Positions 27,175 through 36,039 of a stretch of DNA of 64,000 nt are shown piece by piece. The position numbers and the translations under genes are program-made. Below the pieces are notes generated by a model. The model saw nothing but the letters and a program-made list of their open reading frames with translations, was not told the DNA's origin and ran no database searches. The DNA is from JBFMHP01 sp964557295 (GTDB taxonomy: Bacteria > Pseudomonadota > Gammaproteobacteria > RBG-16-57-12), in NCBI GenBank assembly GCA_964557295.1, contig CAZKZP010000010.1:1-64000 (forward strand). Direction: 5' to 3'. How positions within the stretch are numbered: position 1 is the first letter of the stretch; each line of letters opens with the position of its first letter.

Positions 27175-27636
27175 TCACATCAAGCGCATCAGCAACTGCA
27201 TGGCAACGGCCGCGAAAACCCCCGCGAGCACATCGTCGATCATGATGCCGAAGCCGCCGTGGACGTGTGTGTCCAGGGTGCGGATCGGCCAGGGTTTGAG
27301 GATGTCGAAGAAACGAAACAGCACGAAGCCGATCACCAGCCACAACCAACCGGGTGGCGCGGCGGTCATGGTGATCATGTAACCGACGATCTCATCCCAG
27401 ACGATGCCGGGGTGATCGTGCACGCCGAGATCGCGCGCGGTTTGGCCGCACAGCCACACGCCGAGCAGCGCCATCATCGCTGTGATCAATAGGTAAATGA
27501 CGACCGGGAATTGCCAGCACAGCAACACGAAGGGGATGCCCGCCAGGGTGCCGAAGGTGCCCGGTGCCTTGGGCAGGCGGCCGAGGCCGAAACCGAAGGC
27601 GAGGACGTGCACCGGATTGGTCCATTGCATGTTCAT
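27175..27636 (-). CDS. pgpA: Phosphatidylglycerophosphatase A
   Basis: The 153-residue membrane protein dephosphorylates phosphatidylglycerophosphate to phosphatidylglycerol. The family N-terminal motif FGFGLGRLPKAPGTFGTL is present near residues 15-32. The HDHPGIVWDEIVGYM segment near residue 73 holds the catalytic acidic residues, and DDVLAG comes near the end. It overlaps the thiL stop by 4 bases, as in many gammaproteobacteria. It is convergent with the accessory operon. I see no clear terminator in the 112 bases between them. Confidence 0.95.
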   Translation of the reverse strand: MNMQWTNPVHVLAFGFGLGRLPKAPGTFGTLAGIPFVLLCWQFPVVIYLLITAMMALLGVWLCGQTARDLGVHDHPGIVWDEIVGYMITMTAAPPGWLWLVIGFVLFRFFDILKPWPIRTLDTHVHGGFGIMIDDVLAGVFAAVAMQLLMRLM

Positions 27637-28601
27637 GTCTCGGCGAAATGATCGTAACCACTGAGCGTGGGTTGATAGGTGTTGCCATGCAGTTGGCAGA
27701 GGATACCCGGCGCGTGCGTGATGGTGCCGATGCAGGTGACCGGCGTGTTGGCGCGTTGCGCCCGCTCGATGACCGTCTGCCGTTGTTGCGCGGGCGCGGT
27801 GAAGCAGAGTTCGTAATCATCGCCGCCGCCGAGCGCGGCCGTGTAATCCAACTCGGCTTGCGCGTTGCGATAGGCGTTGGAGAGCGGCAGTTGTTCGAGA
27901 TGGATCTCCGCGCCGACGCCGCTCGCTTCCAGGATGTGGCCCAGATCGGCCAGCAGACCATCCGAGACATCGATTGCGCTGCTGGCGATAGCGCGCAGCG
28001 CCATGCCAAGTTCGAGCCGTGGCGTCGGACGATGCAGTCGCTCCAGCAGATATGCACGCTCCGCACCGCTGATCTCCAAGTCACCCTGCGCAATCTTCAG
28101 TCCAAGACCTGCATCGCCGAGCGTGCCGGAGACAAAGATCAGATCACCGGGTTGCGCGCCCTTGCGTGTCAACGCCGCGCCTTGCGGGATCAGGCCGTGG
28201 ATTTGCAGGCTCAAGGTCAGCGGCCCGCGCGTGGTATCGCCGCCAATCAATTGCACGCCATGACGCATCGCGAGATCAGCCAGGCCTTGGGAGAAATCCG
28301 CCAGCCAATGTTCATCGGCCTGCGGCAAGGTCAGCGCCAAGGTCATCCAATTGGGTTCGGCGCCCATGGCGGCCATATCGCTCAAGTTGACCGCAAGCAG
28401 CTTGTAGCCGATGAGGTAGGGATCGGTCTCGGGGAAAAAGTGCACGCCGCTGACCATGGTGTCGACGGCGATCGCAAGCTCATACCCCTCCGGCACGGCC
28501 ACGATGGCTGCATCATCCCCCACGCCCAGACGCACATCGTCGCGCACGGCGCCGAGGCGGGAGAAATACGCTGCGATCAGGGAAAATTCAGACCGTGCCA
28601 T
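27633..28601 (-). CDS. thiL: Thiamine-monophosphate kinase
   Basis: The 322-residue enzyme phosphorylates thiamine monophosphate to thiamine diphosphate with ATP. Family features are GVGDDAAIV near residue 27, the LAVNLSDMAAMGAEP segment near residue 69, GGDTTRGP near residue 118 and DVSDGLLADLGH near residue 205. Length is typical of the family. It lies between nusB and pgpA in the standard order and overlaps pgpA by 4 bases. Confidence 0.96.
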   Translation of the reverse strand: MARSEFSLIAAYFSRLGAVRDDVRLGVGDDAAIVAVPEGYELAIAVDTMVSGVHFFPETDPYLIGYKLLAVNLSDMAAMGAEPNWMTLALTLPQADEHWLADFSQGLADLAMRHGVQLIGGDTTRGPLTLSLQIHGLIPQGAALTRKGAQPGDLIFVSGTLGDAGLGLKIAQGDLEISGAERAYLLERLHRPTPRLELGMALRAIASSAIDVSDGLLADLGHILEASGVGAEIHLEQLPLSNAYRNAQAELDYTAALGGGDDYELCFTAPAQQRQTVIERAQRANTPVTCIGTITHAPGILCQLHGNTYQPTLSGYDHFAET

Positions 28602-28627
28602 GGCGGGATACGCAATGCCAGCGGCGC

Positions 28628-29074
28628 TTATTTGGCGTTCTTGGATTTTTTCGCCGCTTCGATCTCGGCGGCGCGCACTTGACGGGCCACGCCGTCGAGG
28701 ATGCTGTTGACATATTTATGCCCGTGCTCGGCGCCGAAGGTCTTGGCCAGTTCCACGCCCTCGTTGATCACCACGCGATAAGGCACATCGAGACGGAATT
28801 TCAATTCATAGATACCTAAGCGCAGGATGGCGCGCTCGACCGGATCGACCTCCTGCACCGGGCGATCGAGCAGCGGGGCCATATGATCATCGAGTTCGTG
28901 CAGGTGCAGCAGCACTTGATGCAGCAGTTCCTGAAAATATTCGACCTTCACGCCCTTCATCTCGTGCTCCTCGATGAACTGGCGATCGATGTCGGCGACC
29001 TCTTGCCCGGTCAATTGCCATTGGTACAACGCCTGCACGGCGCATTGCCGGGCCTTGTGTCGTGAGCTGCTCAT
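28628..29074 (-). CDS. nusB: Transcription antitermination factor NusB
   Basis: The 148-residue all-helical protein binds boxA RNA with S10 (NusE) and helps antitermination of rRNA operons. The N-terminal RHKARQCAVQALYQWQLTG helix, the central AILRLGIYELKFRLDVPYRVVINEGVELAKTF-type region and GHKYVNSILDGVAR near residue 115 are characteristic. Its start is 2 bases after the ribH stop, the usual ribH-nusB coupling. The C-terminal Lys-rich tail is normal for the family. Confidence 0.96.
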   Translation of the reverse strand: MSSSRHKARQCAVQALYQWQLTGQEVADIDRQFIEEHEMKGVKVEYFQELLHQVLLHLHELDDHMAPLLDRPVQEVDPVERAILRLGIYELKFRLDVPYRVVINEGVELAKTFGAEHGHKYVNSILDGVARQVRAAEIEAAKKSKNAK

Positions 29075-29076
29075 GT

Positions 29077-29553
29077 TTATTGCTCCAGTATGCGCAACAG
29101 GTTGACCATCTCGATCGCCGACAATGCCGCCTCACCGCCCTTGTTGCCGGCCTTGGCGCCGGCGCGTTCGATGGCCTGCTCGATGCTGTCGACGGTCAAC
29201 ACGCCGAACGCCACCGGCAGATTGTGCTGCTGTCCGACCATCGCCAGACCCTTGGTGCATTCACCGGCCACGTAATCGAAGTGCGGTGTGGCGCCGCGGA
29301 TCACCGCGCCCAAGGCGATGATGGCGTCATACCGCTTGGAGGCCGCCATGCGCTGCGCGGCCAGCGGCATTTCATAGGCGCCGGGCACGCGTACGATGTG
29401 CAGATCCTTGTCTTCGGCGCCGTGGCGCTTCAGGGTGTCGATGGCGCCGGCGAGCAGGCTTTCGGTGATGAAGCCGTTGAAACGCGACACCAGCAAGCCG
29501 AAGCTGGCGTTGCGGATGATCAGTTCGCCTTCATAGGTTTTGATGTTCGACAT
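29077..29553 (-). CDS. ribH: 6,7-dimethyl-8-ribityllumazine synthase
   Basis: The 158-residue protein condenses the pyrimidine intermediate with dihydroxybutanone phosphate to give dimethylribityllumazine, the penultimate riboflavin step. Visible are the FNGFITESLLAGA segment, VRVPGAYEMPLAAQ near residue 55, ALGAVIRGATPHFDYV near residue 80 with the catalytic His, and PVAFGVLTVD. The ATG at 29553 is chosen because AGGAA lies 6 bases before it. An upstream start at 29583 adds ten unlikely residues. Confidence 0.96.
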   Translation of the reverse strand: MSNIKTYEGELIIRNASFGLLVSRFNGFITESLLAGAIDTLKRHGAEDKDLHIVRVPGAYEMPLAAQRMAASKRYDAIIALGAVIRGATPHFDYVAGECTKGLAMVGQQHNLPVAFGVLTVDSIEQAIERAGAKAGNKGGEAALSAIEMVNLLRILEQ

Positions 29554-29579
29554 GCGGGGTTCCTGTTTTCTTTGTTCTA

Positions 29580-30683
29580 TCAATGGATATATTCAACGAC
29601 CTCCAGGCCGAAACCTGAAATGCCATGGGTTTTCTTCGGCGCGCCGAGCACCTTGAGCTTGCGCACCCCGAGATCGGCGAGGATCTGGGCGCCGAAGCCA
29701 TAACTGCGCAAGTCCTGCACCTGCTCCTGGCGCGGCAGGTGGATGCCCTGGTCCTGCAGCTGATGATTGCGGATGCGCCGCACCAGGCTGGCGTTGCTGT
29801 CGTCGCCGCGCAGGATCACGATCACACCGTGGCCTTCCTCGGCGATGCGCCGCATCGCGTGGCGCAAGGGCATGCCCTCTTCCAGCGGATGGCCGAGCAC
29901 GTCGCGCAGAAAGTTGTGCGACTGCACCCGCACCGCCGTGGGCCGCTCCGATTCTACCTTGCCGAGCAGCAGCGCATAATGCAAGTGTTTGAAGACCTGA
30001 TCCTCATAGGTGATCATCCGGAACGCACCGAATTCATTGTGCAGATGGCACTCGGCGATGCGCTCGAGGGTCTTCTCATTCGCCAGCCGGTATTCGATCA
30101 GATCGGCGATGGTGCCGATCTTGATGGCGTGCTGCTGGGCGAAGACTTCGAGATCCGGGCGGCGCGCCATCGTCCCATCGTCATTGAGGATTTCGACGAT
30201 CACCGAGGCGGGCTGAAACCCAGCCAGCCGCGCCAAGTCACAGCCGGCCTCGGTATGACCGGCGCGGGTCAGCACCCCGCCCGGCTGCGCCATCAAGGGG
30301 AAGATGTGGCCCGGTTGCACCAGATCCTCGGGCTTGGCGTTCGGCGCGACGGCGGCACGCACGGTCACGGCGCGGTCCGCGGCCGAAATCCCGGTGGTCA
30401 CCCCTTCGGCCGCCTCGATCGAGACGGTGAAATTGGTGGAATGCTTGGCGTTGGTGTCGCTGACCATCAGCGGCAGGCGCAGCTGCTGGCAACGCTCCTT
30501 GGTCAAGGTGAGGCAGATCAGGCCGCGACCGTAACGCGCCATGAAATTGATATCTTCCGGGCGCACGCACTCGGCGGCCATGACCAAATCGCCTTCGTTT
30601 TCGCGATCCTCGTCGTCCATCAGGATGACCATCTTGCCCTGTCGCAGGTCGGCGAGAATCTCTTCGATACTGTTGAGTGCCAT
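29580..30683 (-). CDS. ribBA: 3,4-dihydroxy-2-butanone 4-phosphate synthase with degenerate GTP cyclohydrolase II domain
   Basis: The 367-residue protein has an N-terminal RibB domain (about residues 1-200) with the metal motif DDEDRENEGDLVMAAE, the HTEAGCDL His and VIVEILNDDGTM. The C-terminal domain resembles GTP cyclohydrolase II but lacks the three zinc-binding cysteines; the corresponding region reads VRVQSHNFLRDVLGHPLEEG. It should therefore make only the four-carbon unit of riboflavin, and a separate RibA is expected elsewhere. The start is taken at ATG 30683; a TTG at 30692 is less likely. It lies 10 bases after ribE. Confidence 0.93.
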   Translation of the reverse strand: MALNSIEEILADLRQGKMVILMDDEDRENEGDLVMAAECVRPEDINFMARYGRGLICLTLTKERCQQLRLPLMVSDTNAKHSTNFTVSIEAAEGVTTGISAADRAVTVRAAVAPNAKPEDLVQPGHIFPLMAQPGGVLTRAGHTEAGCDLARLAGFQPASVIVEILNDDGTMARRPDLEVFAQQHAIKIGTIADLIEYRLANEKTLERIAECHLHNEFGAFRMITYEDQVFKHLHYALLLGKVESERPTAVRVQSHNFLRDVLGHPLEEGMPLRHAMRRIAEEGHGVIVILRGDDSNASLVRRIRNHQLQDQGIHLPRQEQVQDLRSYGFGAQILADLGVRKLKVLGAPKKTHGISGFGLEVVEYIH

Positions 30684-30693
30684 GCGCGTCAAA

Positions 30694-31353
30694 TTATTTT
30701 AGAAAGCCGTGTTCGGCCAGAAAGGCCATGGAGATCCCGCTCGCGCCCGGCGCCGCCGCCTTGTCACCCAACAGCAAGCGCTCCAGGTAACGCGCGATCT
30801 GATCCACTTCCAGGTTCACCTCGGTGCCAACCGTGTAACCGCTCATGGTGGTCTCCGCGAGCGTGTGCGGCACGATGTTGAGATCGAACACCGCGCCATC
30901 GACGCCGTTGACCGTGAGGCTGATACCATCGACGCAGATCGAACCCTTCTCGGCGATGTATTTCGCCAGCGCCGCCGGGGCCGCGATGCGAAACTGCACC
31001 GAACGCCCGGCCGCTTGCCGGCTGACGACCTTGCCAACACCATCGACATGACCGCTGACCAAGTGGCCGCCCAGGCGCGTGGTCGGCGTGAGCGCCTTCT
31101 CCAGATTGACCGATGAACCGACTTTCAAGGCTTTGAGCGTGGTGCGCGCGAGTGTTTCGCCGGAGACATCCGCGACAAACCCATCGCCCGGCAAGGCGAC
31201 GGCGGTCAGGCATACCCCGTTGACGGCGATGCTGTCGCCGAGCCGCACGTCATCGAGCGGGAGCTTGCCGGTGCGGATGCGCAGGCGGGTGTCGCTGTCC
31301 TTGTGTTCGATCGCCGCGATGGCGCCGATGGCTTGTATGATTCCGGTGAACAT
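30694..31353 (-). CDS. ribE: Riboflavin synthase, alpha subunit
   Basis: The 219-residue protein dismutates two lumazines to riboflavin. It shows the internal duplication of the family: MFTGIIQAIG at the start, then SIAVNGVCLTAV and LVSGHVDGVG in the first half. SICVDGISLTVNGV follows in the second half, then the C-terminal helix QIARYLERLL. Only the frame from ATG 31353 is family-like; the frame stays open upstream to about 31506 without similarity. It follows ribD by 25 bases in the rib operon. Confidence 0.96.
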   Translation of the reverse strand: MFTGIIQAIGAIAAIEHKDSDTRLRIRTGKLPLDDVRLGDSIAVNGVCLTAVALPGDGFVADVSGETLARTTLKALKVGSSVNLEKALTPTTRLGGHLVSGHVDGVGKVVSRQAAGRSVQFRIAAPAALAKYIAEKGSICVDGISLTVNGVDGAVFDLNIVPHTLAETTMSGYTVGTEVNLEVDQIARYLERLLLGDKAAAPGASGISMAFLAEHGFLK

Positions 31354-31378
31354 GGCCTTGATCAGTATTGTGCTGCGC

Positions 31379-32503
31379 TTATTTTCGCACAGGATGGGCC
31401 GTAATGCGCCAGTCCGCGCCGATTTTACGGATATCGGTGATGTACAGCGCGTTGCGCTGGGCCATGGTGTCGAGCCCGGGCAGATGCAACAGGCCGCGCG
31501 CGGCATCCCCCATCAGCACCGGGGCCAGGTAGAGGATGAGTTCGTCGACCAGCCCCGCCGCCCACAACGCGCCGCTGAGCGTGGCACCCGCTTCGACCAG
31601 GACCTCGTTGATCTCGCGTTGCCCCAGTTCGCGCAACACGGCCGCCAGGTCCAGGCCCACGCCGGTCGCAGGCACCTGGATGATCTGCGCGCCGGCCTCG
31701 CGCAAGGCATGTGCCGCCGGTTCGTTGTCTGCCGCGGTGAAGATCAAGGTGTCGCCTGCCTGCTTCAGCAGTTTGGCCTGCACCGGCGTTTTCAATGCGG
31801 TATCGAGAATCACGCGCACCGGCTGGCGCGCCTGCTGCGGCCAGCGCGGGGATTCCAAGGCGAATTCCGCCGCGCGCACGGTAAGGCTCGGATCATCCTG
31901 CACCACGGTGCCGATGCCTGTCAGCACCGCAGCGGAACTCATGCGCAGGCGCTGCACATCGCGGCGCGCGTCGCTCCCGGTGATCCACTGGCTCTCGCCG
32001 CTGGCTATGGCGGTGCGGCCGTCGAGACTCATCGCCAACTTGCAGCGCACCCAGGGCAGCCCCGTGCGCATGCGCTTGATGAAGCCCCGATTGAGCGCCT
32101 CGGCCTCCGTCTGCATCAGGCCGCAGTCCACCGCGATCCCGGCGGCTTGCAGCCGCGCCAGTCCCTTGCCGGCGACCTTGGGATTGGGGTCTTGCATAGC
32201 CGCGACCACGCGCGCCACGCCGGCCTTGATCAAGGCATCGGCGCACGGCGGCGTTCGGCCGTGATGCGAACAGGGTTCCAGCGTGACATAGGCCGTCGCG
32301 CCCGCAGCGCGCCCGCCTGCTTCTTCCAGCGCATGGACCTCGGCGTGCGGCCCGCCGGCGTAGGCATGCCAGCCGGTGCCAATAACCTGCCCGTTCCGCA
32401 CCAGCACGCAGCCGACGCGCGGGTTGGGGTGCGGGCAGTAAAGGCTGCTGCCCGCGAGACGCAGGGCGTGGGCCATGAATTGATGATCGAGGGTTGTGAG
32501 CAT
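31379..32503 (-). CDS. ribD: Bifunctional riboflavin deaminase/reductase RibD
   Basis: The 374-residue enzyme deaminates and then reduces the early pyrimidine intermediate of riboflavin synthesis. The deaminase domain (residues about 1-145) shows HPNPRVGCVLV, HAEVHALEEAG and LEPCSHHGRTPPCADALI with the zinc ligands. The reductase domain follows with WVRCKLAMSLDGRTA near residue 155 and LVEAGATLSGAL near residue 315. The ATG at 32503 gives the usual short N-terminal lead. No FMN riboswitch core is visible upstream; instead a palindromic repeat lies there. Confidence 0.95.
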   Translation of the reverse strand: MLTTLDHQFMAHALRLAGSSLYCPHPNPRVGCVLVRNGQVIGTGWHAYAGGPHAEVHALEEAGGRAAGATAYVTLEPCSHHGRTPPCADALIKAGVARVVAAMQDPNPKVAGKGLARLQAAGIAVDCGLMQTEAEALNRGFIKRMRTGLPWVRCKLAMSLDGRTAIASGESQWITGSDARRDVQRLRMSSAAVLTGIGTVVQDDPSLTVRAAEFALESPRWPQQARQPVRVILDTALKTPVQAKLLKQAGDTLIFTAADNEPAAHALREAGAQIIQVPATGVGLDLAAVLRELGQREINEVLVEAGATLSGALWAAGLVDELILYLAPVLMGDAARGLLHLPGLDTMAQRNALYITDIRKIGADWRITAHPVRK

Positions 32504-32535
32504 GAGGGATTCGGGGTTGGAAAGTTCTGATCCAA

Positions 32536-32651
32536 TGTAGGGTGGGTTTACCCAAAGGGCACAAGAGGCGGTTTTTGCCGCAACCCACCAAACGTTGCTA
32601 AGCACGGGTTGGTGGGTTACGGCGCACACGGTGCGCCTAACCCACCCTACA
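32536..32651. repeat. Nested palindromic repeat (REP/MITE-like) between ribD and nrdR
   Basis: Terminal arms TGTAGGGTGGG (32536-32546) and CCCACCCTACA (32641-32651) are perfect inverted repeats. Inside lie AACCCACCAA (32582-32591) against TTGGTGGGTT (32609-32618), and a small hairpin GGCGCAC/GTGCGCC (32621-32637). This composition is common in intergenic repeats of beta- and gammaproteobacteria. It may be a non-autonomous mobile element, or an RNA hairpin within the nrdR-ribD transcript. Confidence 0.75.
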
Positions 32652-32677
32652 TTTTATTGATCGTCGGCTTAATACAT

Positions 32678-33136
32678 TCAAGGCTTTTTGCCTTCGAGCC
32701 GCTCGATCTCCTGGCGGAATTCATCCAGATCCTGGAAGCTGCGATAGACCGAGGCGAAGCGTACGTAGGCGACTTGATCGAGGTCGCGCAGCTCCTCCAT
32801 CACCAGCTCGCCCACCAGGCTGCCCTGCACCTCGCGCTCGCCGGTGTTGCGCAGGCGCTGCTTGATGTGGTTGATGGCGTTTTCGATCGCCTCGGTGCTG
32901 ACCGGGCGTTTCTCCATGGCACGCAGGATGCCGGCGCGCAGCTTGTCTTCATCGAACGGCTCGCGGCGGCCGTCGCGCTTGATCACGCGCGGCATCACCA
33001 GTTCGGCGGTTTCGAAGGTGGTGTAGCGTTCCCCGCAGCTCAGGCATTCACGGCGGCGGCGCACTACGTAGCCTTCGCTGGCCAGACGCGAGTCGATCAC
33101 CTTGGTGTCATCGGCTGAACAAAACGGGCAACGCAT
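32678..33136 (-). CDS. nrdR: Transcriptional repressor NrdR
   Basis: The 152-residue protein represses ribonucleotide reductase genes in response to ATP/dATP. The zinc ribbon is visible as MRCPFCSADD and RECLSCGERYTTFE. The ATP-cone domain follows (about residues 49-139) with PRVIKRDGRREPFDEDKLRAGI. Length and the start at the zinc ribbon are typical. It sits between glyA and ribD in the standard gammaproteobacterial order, 26 bases after glyA. Confidence 0.97.
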   Translation of the reverse strand: MRCPFCSADDTKVIDSRLASEGYVVRRRRECLSCGERYTTFETAELVMPRVIKRDGRREPFDEDKLRAGILRAMEKRPVSTEAIENAINHIKQRLRNTGEREVQGSLVGELVMEELRDLDQVAYVRFASVYRSFQDLDEFRQEIERLEGKKP

Positions 33137-33161
33137 GCGCCAGCTCGATCAGGCCGTTCGC

Positions 33162-34415
33162 TTACGCATACACCGGATGTTTCGCGCACACCTCGGCCAC
33201 CTGGCCGCGCACGCGATCGATCACAGCGGCGTTGCCCAGGTTGTCGAGGATGTCACAGATCCAGCCTGCCAGCTGACGCGCCTCGGTTTCCTTGAAGCCG
33301 CGCGTGGTCATCGCCGGGGTGCCGATGCGGATGCCGCTGGTGACAAACGGCGATTGCGGATCGTTGGGCACCGAATTCTTGTTCACGGTGATGTGCGCCG
33401 CGCCGAGTGCCGCCTCGGCATCCTTCCCGGTGATCTTCTTGTCGATCAGATCGACCAGGAACAGATGGTTGTCGGTGCCGCCGGAGACGATCTTGTAGCC
33501 GCGGCCGATCATGACCTGCGCCATGGTGCGGGCATTCTTGACGACCTGCTCCTGATAGCCCTTGAAGTCGCTTTGCAGCGCCTCCTTGAAGGCCACGGCC
33601 TTGGCGGCGATGACGTGCATCAGCGGACCGCCTTGGATGCCGGGGAAGACGATGGAGTTGAGCTTCTTCTCGATCTCGGGATTGGCCTTGGCCAGGATGA
33701 TGCCGCCGCGCGGACCGCGCAGGGTCTTGTGGGTGGTGGAGGTGGTGACATCGGCGATCTGCACCGGGCTCGGGTAGATCCCGGCGGCGACCAGGCCGGC
33801 CACGTGCGCCATGTCGACGAACAGATACGCGCCGACCTTATCGGCGATGTCGCGGAAGCGCTGCCAGTCAACGATGCGCGAGTAGGCGCTGAAACCGGCG
33901 ACGATCATCTTCGGCTTGTGCTCATAGGCGAGCTGCTCGACTTGTTCGTAGTCGATCTCTCCGCTGGTTTCATTCAGACCGTACTGCACGGCGTGATAGA
34001 TCTTGCCGGAGAAATTCACCTTGGCGCCGTGGGTCAGATGGCCGCCGTGGGCCAGGCTCATGCCGAGGATGGTGTCGCCGGGTTGCAGCAAGGCCATGTA
34101 GACGGCGGCGTTGGCCTGCGAGCCGGAATGCGGCTGCACGTTGGCGTAATCGGCGCCGAAGAGTTTTTTGAGACGGTCGATCGCCAGTTGCTCGACGATG
34201 TCGACGTACTCGCAGCCGCCGTAATAACGCTTGCCGGGGTAGCCTTCGGCGTACTTGTTGGTCAGCACGGAACCTTGTGCCTCCATCACGCGCGGGCTGG
34301 CGTAGTTTTCAGAGGCGATCAATTCGATGTGCGCCTCCTGACGTGTTGTTTCCTGCCTGATGGCCTGGGCCACTTCGTCATCAAAACCGGCAATCGTCAT
34401 CTCTTTCGTGAACAT
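33162..34415 (-). CDS. glyA: Serine hydroxymethyltransferase
   Basis: The 417-residue PLP enzyme interconverts serine and glycine with tetrahydrofolate and supplies one-carbon units. Family features are HIELIASENYASPRVMEAQGS near residue 32, YPGKRYYGGCEYVD near residue 60, and DVTTSTTHKTLRGPRGG near residue 228, whose Lys holds PLP. IRIGTPAMTTRGF follows near residue 362. Length is exactly typical. It heads the glyA-nrdR-rib run on the minus strand. Confidence 0.97.
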   Translation of the reverse strand: MFTKEMTIAGFDDEVAQAIRQETTRQEAHIELIASENYASPRVMEAQGSVLTNKYAEGYPGKRYYGGCEYVDIVEQLAIDRLKKLFGADYANVQPHSGSQANAAVYMALLQPGDTILGMSLAHGGHLTHGAKVNFSGKIYHAVQYGLNETSGEIDYEQVEQLAYEHKPKMIVAGFSAYSRIVDWQRFRDIADKVGAYLFVDMAHVAGLVAAGIYPSPVQIADVTTSTTHKTLRGPRGGIILAKANPEIEKKLNSIVFPGIQGGPLMHVIAAKAVAFKEALQSDFKGYQEQVVKNARTMAQVMIGRGYKIVSGGTDNHLFLVDLIDKKITGKDAEAALGAAHITVNKNSVPNDPQSPFVTSGIRIGTPAMTTRGFKETEARQLAGWICDILDNLGNAAVIDRVRGQVAEVCAKHPVYA

Positions 34416-34527
34416 TTGTATCCTCTATCCAGTTCGCTACAAACTCTATCGGAGGGGGAAATGCGCCCTCCTCGGGGGAGGGGCAATATTACCCGATTCG
34501 GCCCGCAATTGCATGCGGCGCCGCGGC

Positions 34528-35001
34528 TTAGACCGGATTCTGCCACCGTTGCAATTGCCGGCTCATGCGCCGCACGTGGCTGCCTTCCCAATAGAGCCGC
34601 TGGCAGCCGTGGCACTTATACAAATGTTCGATACTCGCGCGCGCGTGCCCCGGCACCTGCGCAAGCTCATCGGCCCGGGCCTGTCGCAGCGGGGTGTTGC
34701 AGACCATGCAGCGGGAAAAGGGCCGGTATTGCCAGTCCAACGGCACGCGCGCGCTCAATTCGCGGACGCACGCCTCCAGTTCATTGGCGCGCAGCACCAG
34801 CACCCGCTCATCGGCGTCCTTGTATTCGAGGAACTTGCGGTCGCGGGTGATCAGCAGGCGTCCATGTGTCCGCGCCAGCGCGATGAGATCCCGATCGGCC
34901 AGCCCGGGGACGGCGATCTCGGTGTCGTAACCCGCCGCCCGCAGCCAGCGGCCGAGCCGCGCGAGCATCTCGTCGCACAGAAAGCGCTGCCGCTCAGCCA
35001 T
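34528..35001 (-). CDS. Mut7-C RNase domain protein with zinc ribbon
   Basis: The 157-residue protein has an N-terminal PIN-like Mut7-C domain: FLCDEMLARLGRWLRAAGYDT, then ADRDLIALARTHGRLLITRDR with the acidic active-site residues. A C-terminal zinc ribbon follows (CMVCNTPL near residue 97 and CHGCQRLYW near residue 130). The family is predicted to be a ribonuclease; its targets in bacteria are unknown. Its start overlaps the stop of the histone-deacetylase-like gene by 8 bases, so they form an operon. Confidence 0.88.
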   Translation of the reverse strand: MAERQRFLCDEMLARLGRWLRAAGYDTEIAVPGLADRDLIALARTHGRLLITRDRKFLEYKDADERVLVLRANELEACVRELSARVPLDWQYRPFSRCMVCNTPLRQARADELAQVPGHARASIEHLYKCHGCQRLYWEGSHVRRMSRQLQRWQNPV

Positions 35002-35950
35002 GCGCGGACTCGATCAAGGCCTTGGCCACGGCGGTCCAGCCGCGCGCGATGTTCTCCGGGGCATAGCCCCCGCCGCCGACGGCCAGTAGCCGGCCTTCGG
35101 CATATTCCTTGGCCAAGACCGCCAGCCGCTGCGTGGCGTGAAAATGCGCCTGTTCGGATAAGCTCATGTGCGTGAGCGGATCCCCCGCCAGGCTGTCGAC
35201 ACCGCATTGCAGCAGGATGAACTCGGGACGCGCCCGATGAATAAACGCCTCCACCTTGGCCCAGGCCGCCATGAAATCCTTGTCCGTGGCGCCCGGTGCC
35301 AACGGGAGATTGAGCTTGGTGCCGCGGGCCGTGCCGTCGCCAGTCTCATCGACTCGGCCGGTGCCGGGGTAGAGATAGCGGCCGTCCTCATGGAGATCGG
35401 CGATCCAGACCGCGGGCTGGTCGATGAAGCCGTAGCACACCCCGTCGCCATGGTGGGCATCGATATCGACATAGGCGATGCGTTGGAGCTTGTGATGCTG
35501 AAGCAAGGTCTCGATCACCACGCCACAGTCATTGAACACGCAGAATCCGGCCGCGCCGCCGCGCGCGGCATGATGGAGTCCCGCGATCGGCACGAAGGCG
35601 GTTCGACATTCCCGCCGCATGATCCCGCCCACCGCATCCAGGGCGCTGCCGACCACATACGCGGCCACCTCATATACGCCTGGAAAGGCCGGGGTGTCGC
35701 CGGCATCCAGATACCCGGTTCCCGCCACCGAGTACCGCCGCACCCGTTCCACATATTCGTGAGTGTGGAAGCGCTCGATCTCCTCTTGGGTGGCCATGAC
35801 CGGCGCACGTACCGTGCATCGCTGATCCAGTCCCTGCCGGCACAAGGCCTCCCAGAAACACCCTTGGCGCCACGGCCCGAAGGGATGCCCGTTGGGAAAG
35901 CCATAGTCCCCGAGTTCCTTGCCGTAATAAAGCCAGACCTCCGCTTGCAT
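34994..35950 (-). CDS. Histone deacetylase superfamily protein
   Basis: The 318-residue protein is an arginase/deacetylase-fold zinc hydrolase of the acetoin-utilisation/histone-deacetylase type. Key motifs are AGLHHA near residue 124, YVDIDAHHGDGV near residue 159 with the zinc ligands, DLHEDGRYLYPGTG near residue 187, and LLQCGVDSLAGDPL near residue 247. In bacteria such enzymes act on acetyl-lysine, polyamines or other N-acyl groups. It is the first gene of a pair with Mut7-C. The acs gene at 10 kb is a possible functional partner, but it is far away. Confidence 0.9.
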   Translation of the reverse strand: MQAEVWLYYGKELGDYGFPNGHPFGPWRQGCFWEALCRQGLDQRCTVRAPVMATQEEIERFHTHEYVERVRRYSVAGTGYLDAGDTPAFPGVYEVAAYVVGSALDAVGGIMRRECRTAFVPIAGLHHAARGGAAGFCVFNDCGVVIETLLQHHKLQRIAYVDIDAHHGDGVCYGFIDQPAVWIADLHEDGRYLYPGTGRVDETGDGTARGTKLNLPLAPGATDKDFMAAWAKVEAFIHRARPEFILLQCGVDSLAGDPLTHMSLSEQAHFHATQRLAVLAKEYAEGRLLAVGGGGYAPENIARGWTAVAKALIESAHG

Positions 35951-35984
35951 CTCTCACCTCGTCGCCACTGTGTTTAGTATAGAA

Positions 35985-36011
35985 ACAAAAAAGCCCCGGT
36001 AGACGGGGCTT
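35985..36011 (-). terminator. Rho-independent terminator after the cytochrome c gene
   Basis: On the minus strand a stem AAGCCCCG/CGGGGCTT with a 5-base loop runs into TTTTTTG. It lies about 29 bases after the cytochrome c stop and separates it from the deacetylase gene. Confidence 0.82.
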
Positions 36012-36039
36012 GATCGCTGCGCGTGGCGCCGGTGGCCGA

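Noticed and set aside
32504..32677. FMN riboswitch before ribD
   Set aside because: None of the conserved FMN aptamer core is visible; the region is a palindromic repeat.
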